Positions 1 through 10,493 of a stretch of DNA of 64,000 bases are shown in pieces. The stretch comes from Chrysomallon squamiferum (taxonomy: Eukaryota; Mollusca; Gastropoda; Neomphalida; Peltospiridae): positions 25,130,946-25,194,945 of the forward strand of contig CM022665.1 of NCBI GenBank assembly GCA_012295275.1, written 5' to 3'. Every line of letters starts with the position of its first letter. The first letter of the stretch is position 1. The translations under genes were made by a program, and so were the position numbers. Under the pieces are notes generated by a model. The model worked only from the letters and a program-made list of their open reading frames with translations, had not been told where the DNA came from and did no database searches.

Positions 1-2094
1 GGTATTCTTGTAATTGTTGTTTGAGCTTCAACCGCATTTCTGTTTTTATGTTCACCATCGGCTATTTTTAGTTCTTGTTTTAATTTAAGAACATTTGTAT
101 CAAATTTATAACCTTCATCGGATCTGTACGATGCTGTATCTGGAGTTTGACTCGAAAGATACCGACATTTTGTCCAGCGCAATGGTGAAAAAGGAGGACA
201 TGGAGATATTATTAAGGAATAAAGCAGACAAAATCTTGGACTCTTGTTTCCATGGCAGTCCCATTTTTTGTCAACCCAGGCGGTTGGGTTTTCGGGGAAA
301 AATTTATTCGTTTGATGATTTTTATTTTCGGTTTCTTTTACGCTGTCCACCCGGCTGTTTCTAGATGTGATTTTGTCAGAAACCAGATGTCCTAACTTTT
401 CTAAAATATCCGACGATGTTGTTTGAATATCTAATCTTGCTTTCAGACTTTGCGTTTCTTGTCTTTGTTTAGTGTTATCGTCTGCTAGCTCTTGCATTTT
501 TTTCATAATGCTCGAAATTATCGCAGTTTGATTCATTACAATCTGATGTAGAATTTGGTTCTGTTCTTCTAATTGTGTATGTTTGCGTTGTAACTTGTCA
601 AAAAGATCCGAATGGTTTTGAATCATACTTTTCAACTGAGTGATTTTCATCTGTTGCTGGGTAATCATTTCGTTATGTTTTGTAGAATTGGCTTGGTGGT
701 CTTTCTGACTTCTGACGTGCGCTAACTCGAGATATTTTCCCTGACGTTTCTTCAGCATTTCATTCTCCTCTCGCAAGAGAAAATAACTTTGATTGAGTTT
801 CAAAAGTTCGTTTTCGACTTTTAAAATCTGGTTCTCTAACTTCGCAAATGAGCCCGTATCATTTTGCTGGGAAAGTTGTTCGGACAATAATTTATTTTCC
901 AAACGAATGATCATTAATTCTAACGCCTGTATCTTCGTTTCATATTCATTAGCTTTTAAAGTCAATTGCTGTTCAAATCTAACGAAATCAAAGTAAGATG
1001 AACGATGATCATTTTGATTTTTGCCTTGAGATTCTTCAGCCTTCTCTAGATTTACTTCTTTTTCAGATTCAGAATCTATATTAACTTTTGCTTTGTAACT
1101 TCCAGACGTTTGCTTTCCTTTAAGCGAGTTATCCACATTAATATTTTCAACAGATTTTTTAATATCTACTTGTTTAGAGGCAGTCAGTTTATTAATTTTT
1201 CTTTCATTCTTATTAACTTCTATTTTTTCTCTATCGCTATTTTCATTTTTTGAAAAACTTTCGTCCGAGTATCCAGGAAGACACTTAGTATCTTCAAGAA
1301 TTGTTACGTAAAAACAGTGATTTGAACAACTACGTTTCAACAGACATTTGTCTGATATACTCTTGGAAATGTAATTTTTAGCGGGGAGTTTCTTAACTTT
1401 AACTTCTAACAAATATTGTAGGGCGAGTGAACTGCCACGGAAACAAATTCCGCGAATAATATTAGAAATGTATACACTGGTGAAAACGGGTTTAACTTTT
1501 CTCTTCTTTTTCTTTGTATGCACCTTCCTCGCTTCATTCATAACAGTTTTGTTCATTTCTATATTATTTTTATTACCACTGTCATCTATTTTATATTTAG
1601 AATCGAATGTCTCCTTTTTCTTATCCACATTTTCTTCATGACTATAACTTTTTCCTGTCGTCTGCTCTGTTTTTGAACCCGAGTCTCCAACTTGTTTGAC
1701 ATCATTCGCTTCTAAATTTTCAAATATTGTCGCTTCTGTGCCTTCGCTGTCTCCAAATTCAGTATCGTCACCAAATTCCGTCTCGTCATTCATACCCATG
1801 TTCAGGTCTTTGTCTTGTGAAGTGTCTTTTGAGCTTTTCTGATCCGCGTCAGATGCAGACAACCCGCCTTCCTTATCGACCAGAAATCCTTGTTCTTTAT
1901 TTTTAAACACATTATAGTAACCTTTGAGGATATCGCAGCTCACCATATCATTGTTGTTTATCTTAGCCTGTTTCAACAAACTGTCTAATTCAGATTTAGC
2001 CTGAAACTGCTTTTGTGTAAGTACTTCTGTTAAATGTCCGTCTGCTAACATGTTGACGTACCACTGTCTTATATTGCAATTTCTTTCTGGAAGA
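1..2094 (-). CDS. exon 2 (coiled-coil body) of the secreted coiled-coil gene, partial
   Basis: A polypyrimidine tract and CAG acceptor (2095-2120) precede a reading frame open from 2094 to position 1. I checked every codon for stops and found none. Two in-frame ATGs near the acceptor (2121-2123 and 2049-2051) are poorer starts than the upstream signal-peptide exon. The exon end lies outside the window. Confidence 0.8.
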
Positions 2095-2359
2095 CTGCAA
2101 AAAGAAGAAGAAGAAAGAAATGCATTTATTAGTAATATTGATACATTAGCTACTATTGTTAAAGCAGATAATTATACTACTGCTACTAGTACTATTATTA
2201 CAACCTCTAATGCTATTTCTATTGCTACTATCACTTCTCTACTATCATTAATACTACTAATAGTACTTCTCTACTATCATTAATAATACTAGTAGTATAA
2301 CAATATCAACTACTACTACTAGTAATATTTAAAAGGTTCGTCTTATTTAATTTTACTTT

Positions 2360-2429
<70 letters not shown>

Positions 2430-2777
2430 AAGCCAATAAATAAAAACAACAAAAGAAAAATAATGAATTAAATTTCTAGAAAATTACAATTTTATTTTGT
2501 AATCTTTCATTTTCACATATATGGAAATAAAAATCTAATTGAAATCCCTGAATTTCTATCAGTCGGTCTCTCTACCTTTGTCAGTCTGTCTATCCGTATA
2601 TCCGTCCATCAATCCGTCTGTCTGTATATGTATAATTATATTTGTCTGTTTATCATTCTGCCTATAATTTTTTAAAATAATTTTTATGAAAACTTACCAA
2701 TATACTCCTTGCTTGGGCTGGAGAATACCTATCAACAAAAAGAAAGCCACATGGCTCGCGATATAACGATTCGACAT
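1..2777 (-). CDS. predicted secreted coiled-coil protein, 5' part of gene, runs off the left edge
   Basis: Two exons (2698-2777 and 1-2094) are joined across a GT-AG intron and encode at least 724 residues with no stop before the window edge. The N-terminus starts MSNRYIASHVAFFLLIGIL, a basic or polar start plus hydrophobic core typical of a signal peptide, so secretion is inferred. Residues about 45-220 are hydrophilic and rich in D, E, K, S and N. A cysteine-containing stretch follows (about 225-295). Residues about 390-585 are a long E/K/Q/L-rich coiled coil with little proline. Near residue 630 the sequence becomes Cys/Pro/Trp-containing. I do not recognise the family. Secreted coiled coils often precede a C-terminal ligand-binding domain (for example fibrinogen-like) in invertebrates, but none is visible here. 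Coding is supported by 697 uninterrupted codons in AT-rich DNA, the splice sites and the signal peptide. Confidence 0.75.
2095..2697 (-). other. intron 1 of the secreted coiled-coil gene
   Basis: This 603-base GT-AG intron is filled with simple sequence: imperfect ACT/ATT triplets (about 2145-2330), a long AG run (2364-2426) and degenerate TCTG/TCCG motifs (about 2560-2665). Confidence 0.6.
2364..2426. repeat. (AG)n microsatellite
   Basis: About 63 bases of perfect AG dinucleotides inside intron 1 of the secreted coiled-coil gene. Confidence 0.98.
2698..2777 (-). CDS. exon 1 (signal peptide) of the secreted coiled-coil gene
   Basis: The ATG at 2775-2777 opens 26 codons plus two bases, ending at a consensus donor (G|GTAAGTT). 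The frame is fixed because only this phase joins in frame to the long exon below 2094. The frame is also open upstream to a stop at 2853-2855, so a start further up (ATG at 2808-2810) is possible, but the 2777 start places the hydrophobic core where a signal peptide needs it. Confidence 0.65.
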
Positions 2778-2946
2778 ATCTCGGTAACAGTAACTCCATA
2801 AAGCATACATTCTTGAAGTCGGCACTTTATAAACTTCTTTATAATTGTTTTCTCAAAACGACATGAACACAAGAGTTATAAGAATGAAGAAACAAAATCA
2901 GCGAAAGTTAATCTTTACACATACTGATTTCTTGACTTTCCATTTG

Positions 2947-2954
2947 TATTTATA
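2947..2954 (-). promoter_or_regulatory. TATA-like box upstream of the secreted coiled-coil gene
   Basis: On the minus strand the sequence reads TTATAAATAC, a good TATA match about 170 bases before the start codon. It implies a transcription start near 2920 and a 5' UTR of about 140 bases. AT-rich background makes chance matches common, so the position relative to the signal-peptide exon is the main support. Confidence 0.4.
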
Positions 2955-3249
2955 ACTGTCAGTGTAATACTTGCACTTCGTCTTTTTTCGAGTCATAATC
3001 TCCGACGTGGCTGTAGATGCAATTCTATAATATTGGTGACGTGCCATGCTGTTTCACCGTTGCTTTATCGACCGGGTATATGTGTCACAGCTGGATCTAT
3101 TACCCGACAACAAATGTATTTTAAAAAAAGAGAGAGAGAGAGCCACGAAGGCGCGTTTTATCGATAACGAAAATTTTAGGCGGTTAAATTACTTCTTTTT
3201 TTCTAATAAATTTGTGAACTATTCTTAACTAGTAAATATTTAACGTAAC

Positions 3250-3291
<42 letters not shown>
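3250..3291. repeat. (ATT)n microsatellite
   Basis: About 14 perfect ATT triplets. Confidence 0.97.
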
Positions 3292-3292
<1 letters not shown>

Positions 3293-3622
3293 CGGTTTTG
3301 TTCAAAGATTCGTAAACCGTCGTTAATTTTAATGACTTGCGAATGTTTACTTTAAACAATAAAATTTAAAAAAAATAAATAAATAACGTTTCTTTTATTT
3401 ATTTGTAATAAATTATTTTTTATTATATTACCATCTAGATCCTGATTATATTTATAAACGTGAACGGCACGTGCACCTAGCGTGTAGGCGTCATTTGCCG
3501 AGAAATATGACAGTGTCGCTAAATCTATATTTAGCTATGAATCTGTTTCGCTAAAAACCTCTGCATCGACAGAATTGCCTCGTTCAAAGTTGAATGTTTA
3601 TCACTTGCGGTTTCACTTCGGT

Positions 3623-3634
3623 AAAAAAAAAAAA

Positions 3635-3684
<50 letters not shown>
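3623..3684. repeat. poly-A followed by (AAT)n
   Basis: Fourteen A residues then about 15 AAT triplets. Confidence 0.95.
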
Positions 3685-6600
3685 TGAAATAAATAAATAT
3701 ATTTATTACAATAGCTTAGTTAGACGAATGTTTAGAATTTCTAAAATAAACGTAAGATGAATCGCCATTACATGACTTAATTGGTTATTACGTCATTAAC
3801 ACATTTTAGGTCAGAGAATAAAGCTGTTACTGTGAACAGTGACGGAAAAGGATTTTCGGAACAAGGGGTACACCAAGGTCCGTACGGCAGAGGTTGAGAT
3901 GTGGATGCTGTAAGCTGAGTATTTTCAGTATTATTTTTATTTCTTCATCGAACTGAAGAAGCTGTTTTTTTTTTTTTTGGTTTTTTTTTTAGTATCTTAC
4001 TTTGCTTATTTTCACAGAGGTACACCAGTCTGAACTGTATAGATATTTGATAATTTCCACTTCACGACATAAATGTTTCTGACATACATATATAAAAGTA
4101 ACTTATCAGCTTTGTTGTGGCGAGTGTTATAGAGTGAAGGTAAAAAAAAACATGAAAAGTTACTTAATTTTCTATTTATATTTAAAACAACACTGTAATT
4201 GTTAACTTTTATTTATTTTCAAATGATCGTTAATATATGTTAATGAACTTTTGAGAAGTAGAAAGTACAATTTGTCTATATTAATGCTGAGTTTTGAAGC
4301 TTATCCACAAAACAAAATGGGACTATTCTGCTGATATCCTCTTTTTCATGCTTGAACACCATAGAAAGTTAGAGTCGTAAAAGCATTAGTATTTTTTTGT
4401 ACTTCTTAACACTCAGCAATATTAAATGCACAATCACCTACCAGAAAAATAAAACCAAGGATAAGTTTGCCTCCTAATTCAAGGGCTTGATCCCAAGACC
4501 ATGTCATCTAACAATATCTCTAATTACATCTGTTTTGGGGGAGAGAGATAAAGATAATAATAAACAGTACAACGGGCAATTTAAATGCATTTAAAATTTA
4601 TTTCTAATTATCTATAATAAGTTGTACAACAGACTACAAAAAACGACAACTTTTTCATAATAAACATTTCATTATTTGATTAATGTTTAATAATCCAAGT
4701 AAACTTATCAATTGTAACATTGTTTCAGTAGGAGTTAGGTGTACTGCAATATACATCAACATGGTTTTGACTGTATTATTATACCCAGTTGAAAAGCAGG
4801 ATATAGAAAAGAGACATACTGCCCCCAAAACTTCATTACATAAAAAAACTGACTATAATGATTTGAATGCCATTAAGTATTGATTGATTAAACACTACAC
4901 AATAATTTTGTTTATAACATTTAAAAAAAAGAAATTGTCTGACATCATATTATCATCAAACTACTTTATTTGTGAAAAGAGAAGAGTATTAAATTAACAG
5001 TTTGAATTCCAGGTTTAAATGTGTAATTTTTTTTAAATGTGCCAGATGTGTCAATAACATTTTGGTTATTTACTAGTAAATGTATCACAATTTTAAAACA
5101 TGTATGTACATGTATTTATCATTAATGTGTAGTTGTGTTTAAATTCAGAATCCATATTTTACAACATTGTTGGTTTGGTTTCACTTTAGTGATTGAAAGG
5201 GTCAGGTCATTCCGTAAATAATACATACACTTTATATTAAGACAAACTGCAAGAATTATCTTTTTTTCTGAAACTATGTAATGGGTAGAATGTTCAAGAG
5301 TATATATTTATAATTTGTAAAAGCATAATGCTATATTTTAAAACTATAAAATCAACCAAAATTTAACACTTGAAATAAATAAACCAACCAATACATAAAC
5401 AAACAACCACACTTGAAAAAAAAAAAAAAAGAAATAATAATAATAATAATTACATAAAATGAAACAAAACATAAGTTTTTCATATTTTATCTTTATTTGG
5501 CCATGTATATATACTGTTATTCTAAGCATAACAAATTTATTACAAGCACAGAACTATAATTGTACCTAAAATGAACAAATATCACAGTATAAGAAAACGT
5601 AATTGTATAAATATGAAACACTAACTATAGCAAAAAATAATAAAAAAACAACTTTAATTCACTACTTCAAGTAAACAATTTGTATAATAAGTTTTATATA
5701 AATGTTGTGATAAGCAAATTTGAATAAGGTGAGAAAAAAGAAGGTTACATGACATCAAGTTGTATGCTACTGGATTAAAGCTATCAAGAATAAATTAACA
5801 ATAACAGATTACAACAGCACATATAACAATAATAAGAAGATGATGAAGAAAAGAGGAAGAAGAAAAAGAAGATAAAGAAAAGAACAAAGAAAATTTGAAA
5901 ACAGATTTAAAAAATTAAAATGCGAATATTCATCCTTATTTCTATTTCTGTAACAGCTTATTTCAATCGTCTCTGCACAATGAGCACATCTTTAGACTTT
6001 TTTTTTTTTTCAAATTAGTTCTTCCAATTAATTAATTAATTTATTGATTTATTTAGCTTGCCTGGGATGGGTTTTTTTTTTTCATGTTTTTATTTTTGTA
6101 TATTATAACGGTATTAAATTGATGCTTGACAGTTATATTCAGATATAATTATACTCAAATGCATAAAACAATACTAGTTTTATGATACATATCTTTTCTC
6201 TGTATCAGATGGGAAACAACTAATGTGTTATTATCATTATTACCATTATTACTATTATTACTATTATTACTATTATTGTTTTTATTAAAATTGTAAATGT
6301 AAGTAAAATTATTTTAAATTAACAGTTTCAAAATTTAATGCATTTGAAAAGGAAATTAAATTCAATCAAAACAAAAAAAGAAAATCAAAGATTTCAACAA
6401 AAAAAGGTTAAAATCAATATAAAAGTAATTAAAAATTTTAAATACGTAATCACTCAATGTTCATGATTTTAAAGGTTAAATACACAATTCAGGTGAAAAA
6501 ACTTTTAAAAATAATAAACTACAGTTTTGATAACAAGATGTAAAGGTAAATAGTAATTACAATGACATATAATTTTACATTTAAAGATAATACAGAACAT

Positions 6601-6953
6601 TAAACAGCCATGTACGGTTACAATATTGTTCTCACAATTCAAATGCAACAGATTAAGCACATTTAAATGAATACAAATAATATATTTGTTTTCAAAATTA
6701 AACAAATATTAATACAACATTTATCACAATTAAATTGAAATGGAAAAATATAAATTACAGAATATTAAAATCTGGGCAACAATTCTCAGCCTTTGCCCAA
6801 ACAATTTAAAAAAAATAATATTAATAATTTTTTTGTTAGGGAAACAAATACATATAGATAAAAGAAAAAAGAAAAAAATTGTTTTTGTTCTTGTATAGAA
6901 AGACTCCACTCAATAAAATAAAGTAAATAAATAAATAATAAAATAAAACAAAT

Positions 6954-6956
<3 letters not shown>

Positions 6957-6995
<39 letters not shown>
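6957..6995. repeat. (AT)n microsatellite
   Basis: About 19 perfect AT dinucleotides. Confidence 0.97.
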
Positions 6996-6998
<3 letters not shown>

Positions 6999-7575
6999 AA
7001 AAATTATAAACCCCTCAGAAACCCATCAAAAAGTTAAAATAAATAAATAATAATACCAAAAAAAAAAATGGCAATACTAAGAATTAATGAGGATGGGGAA
7101 TAAGAATAAGAATAATAAAGAATGTATATCTATGTTAATAAGTTTTCAAATATAATAAAAAGAAAATTTCGGGATAATGTTAAAGTACTACATACAAAAA
7201 CAAATATTACGTGAACTAAATATAATATTTCTAAATCTGATTAAATGTAATCTCTTTGGATTCACTTGAATCACCAGTGGAAGGTTAACTTTCATAATAA
7301 CTAAATGACAAAATAACTTTAATCTATGAAGGAAGGAGAGGGAGACTGGGAGACTTGAAGAAACAGAGAAAAAAGTCACAGCCATTTATATTATTGCCGT
7401 CCTACATTTATTATGGATTTTTTTACTAAAACCAAATAATTTTGACATAAATAATTGTTTTTACCAAAATGTGTGACAAAATATCCAATATGTGACCATA
7501 AACAATATATCACTTTCAATAACTTGAAGAATATCTTCAGGTTTATCACTGCTACTTGCAGCTATGATTATTATG

Positions 7576-7712
7576 ACAAATGCCAACTGAAAATCTCAAC
7601 AGTATCTTTAACACAGACTAGAACACTTAGTAATATTACAACAAATGCCAACTGAAAATCTCAACAGTATCTTTAACACAGACTAGAACACTTAGTAATA
7701 TTACAACAAATG
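7576..7712. repeat. 65-base tandem duplication
   Basis: Copies start at 7576 and 7641 and the first bases of a third at 7706. The first two copies look identical over the full 65 bases, so the duplication is recent. Confidence 0.95.
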
Positions 7713-8696
7713 TGAGTTACATCAGATAAACAGTGAATAAGTTTATATTTAAAAATAATACTTGAGTAATAAATAAATAAATAAACAGATCTTAAATAAA
7801 TATCTTATCTTCATAAAGACAGTATACAGGAATGGCAGAATAATTCTAACAGTTCTAATTATGTATTATTTTCAAATTGCCTTTATCTATAATAAAACTT
7901 GTTAAACAGCTATAACTCGAACATTTAACAATAAATAAAAAAATAATGAAAGTTAAACAATCCCTATATTTTTACTTATTAATAATCTACAATTAATTAA
8001 ATAACCTAATATATATATATATATTTAAATGCTGTAAAAGTGTTTAATTTAATTAGAAATATTTATTCTGTTTAAATGATTAATTTTAGGTTTTCAAAAG
8101 CCTTAAAGAAAACAATACATTTAATAATTTTATCATTTCAAAAACCTATTTTTGATACTATACTAGTATAAATTTAAAATTACAATAAGTTTTTCCATTC
8201 CTGTTAAAAGGCAAAACAACAACAAATAGACACAAAACAAGTAATGGAAGTTGAATGTGTTCTTGTTAACAAACATACCAGTTAACAAGAGAAAATGTTT
8301 CTTTCTTGAATTCCAAGATACAATTTGCATTGAACAACTGGCCAAGTCCTTTGGCTGTTGTACACAATATGTGTATATTTTAATTTCTGTGTAGGAACAT
8401 TCATTTAAAATCAATTTATTTATAATCTTTAGTGCCCAGTAATATTTTCTTGTTTAACAATCGTGCTTTGACTTCACTAATCAGAATATAATATCTTTAT
8501 ATAAGATTAAATTATGTTTTGTATTAGAATAATCAAACATAACAGGATAATTTTCAGGATAAATTATGATTTGAATTGAATAAAGAAGTCCATTGGTTTC
8601 ACACATAATGCATTTAGTTATTGCACATAAAAGTTTTATAATAGATTCTGTGTTAAACAGTAACATCTTTAACTTAGTTTAAGCTTCATTTTTATT

Positions 8697-9140
8697 CATA
8701 TTCTATTCAAATAGAATAAATAATATTTTGTATTTAAACAGACCAAATTACATTTTATGTTTAAACAGACCAAATTACATTCTGTATATAAAGAGACTAA
8801 ATTAAGTTTTGTTAGAAAAGGTCTGTTAAATTATGCTTTAGTAGACAAGTCAGACATAAAAACATTCTTGATTTCATTTTACATACTGGCCTTATATAAT
8901 GATTTATTGTTATAAATTCTGATAAATCATATTTTGTATTATTCAGTCAGACCAAATTATATTTTCTGACTGAACAGTCAAACTAAATATACTATTGTAA
9001 AACTATTTCATGTTGAAATGAGGCCAAATTATGTCAAATTTGTGTGGCTAGTCCAAATTATTTATTGTGAATAGTCAATCTAAATCATGTTGAAATGGTC
9101 CAATCTATGTCAAACTGTATGGCTAGTCCATTTGTGTTGA
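8697..9140. repeat. diverged tandem array in the TMEM63 3' region
   Basis: A motif like ACAGACCAAATTACATTTT recurs at roughly 25-30 base steps, with decayed variants. Two longer related blocks (about 9018-9058 and 9097-9137) share the sequence TGGCTAGTCCA. The array begins about 35 bases past the stop codon. Confidence 0.7.
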
Positions 9141-9174
9141 ACAAATGGGCCAAGTAATACTGCATCATTTAGCT

Positions 9175-9315
9175 TCATGATGCATCGTCAGTGTAAGTCT
9201 GGATAGAATGTTCTGGGTGGGATTCTGTCTGATTCATTGACCCATAAGTCTGTGCTCCTTCCTGTTCTGTGTCTGTCTGCTTAGACTGATCCACCAGAAC
9301 ATTGGCAACAAATGG
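9175..9315 (-). CDS. TMEM63: TMEM63 coding exon 23 (last) with TGA stop
   Basis: Residues 742-787, starting [13 protein letters not shown] and ending QTYTDDAS before TGA at 9175-9177. A hydrophilic, Gln/Thr/Glu-rich cytosolic tail. Confidence 0.9.
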   Translation of the reverse strand, partial: PFVANVLVDQSKQTDTEQEGAQTYGSMNQTESHPEHSIQTYTDDAS

Positions 9316-10434
9316 CTGAAAATAAATAATATTATGAAATCAGTTCAAAATAAGATTAGTATTCTTTTATAACATCTGTTCTAAACTGTGACTGTTTCTC
9401 TGAAAATAGCAAAATGTTGAGCTTAGGTAGTCAGTGAAGAGATACACAATACTGTTTAACAGGAATGAGACAAAGATATATACAGACAGAAGTCAGACAA
9501 AGATGTTTCATTAATACTAATACCTATATTTGAATTTACTTTCTTAATAATCTTTGGCTTATGATATGAAGATATTCATTAAAAACCTTGAAAATGTTGT
9601 TATTATTTCTATTAGCCCATAAATTCAACTTCAGACAGTAATTGTTGTTTAATTAATGTCTACCTGACTTAAAACTGGATTATAATTAAATCATAAAATA
9701 TTAATTAAAAATGGCCTTGTTATCATAATTATTACCTTCTGTAATTCTCCCATACTTTCTTCATCTTCCTCTCTAGCAAATTGCTGAAATAATAATATAA
9801 TAATATGAGTAACTTAACATATATATTAATACCTATTATACACTGAATTATCATTAATACTATTTCTAAAATTAAGAAAAAAATACAAATGTGAATAGAA
9901 AAAATGACAATAGAATTGGAATAGTTATTAAAAATAATAATAAATACATAATCCAGAAAAATCAATCAACTAAATTTAAAATTTTAACTTGATAAATGAA
10001 ATTTAACCAAAGCCAGTTCTATTTAGCAAATATTTATCAATTATATTGGCATCAAATTGTAGGACTGAAAAATTATTTGGATGATTAGCCCCCTCAAAAA
10101 TATGGTAAAAATAAAAATAAAACAATACCAAAACACAATAGGAAACAAAATTAATTATTTTAAGAAAAAAGAAAAGAAGAAAGTTGCAACCTCAAATAAC
10201 AACAAGTATAGAATTAAAAAAATGATTTTCAAATGACAGTGGCAAGTTTAGAAACACTAAGTATTGTAATATTATTTTATTTCATCTTTTCTGAACACCT
10301 GAAATTAATTAACCTGAACTATCCAGTCAAAACTAGTAATACACTCTGATGATGTTTACAGTTAATCAAGGTATTAAATCTTTTACAGAATGAAAACACC
10401 ATTCAGCAACTATTCACTTAATTCCAAAAACTGG

Positions 10435-10493
<59 letters not shown>

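Larger units (their letters stand above)
2955..4000. other. intergenic, CpG-rich, no gene recognised
   Basis: Upstream of the secreted-protein gene. Holds an ATT triplet run (3250-3291) and an A-run followed by AAT triplets (3623-3684). CpG is frequent. Short open frames here are broken and look like no known protein. Confidence 0.6.
4001..9174. other. CpG-poor DNA downstream of the TMEM63 stop codon: 3' UTR and/or intergenic
   Basis: No coding sequence is recognised. Several minus-strand AATAAA-type hexamers exist, so the poly-A site cannot be chosen by eye. The stretch holds an AT microsatellite (6957-6995), a 65-base tandem duplication (7576-7712) and a diverged tandem array right after the stop codon (about 8697-9140). 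CpG depletion is continuous with the TMEM63 gene body. Confidence 0.5.
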
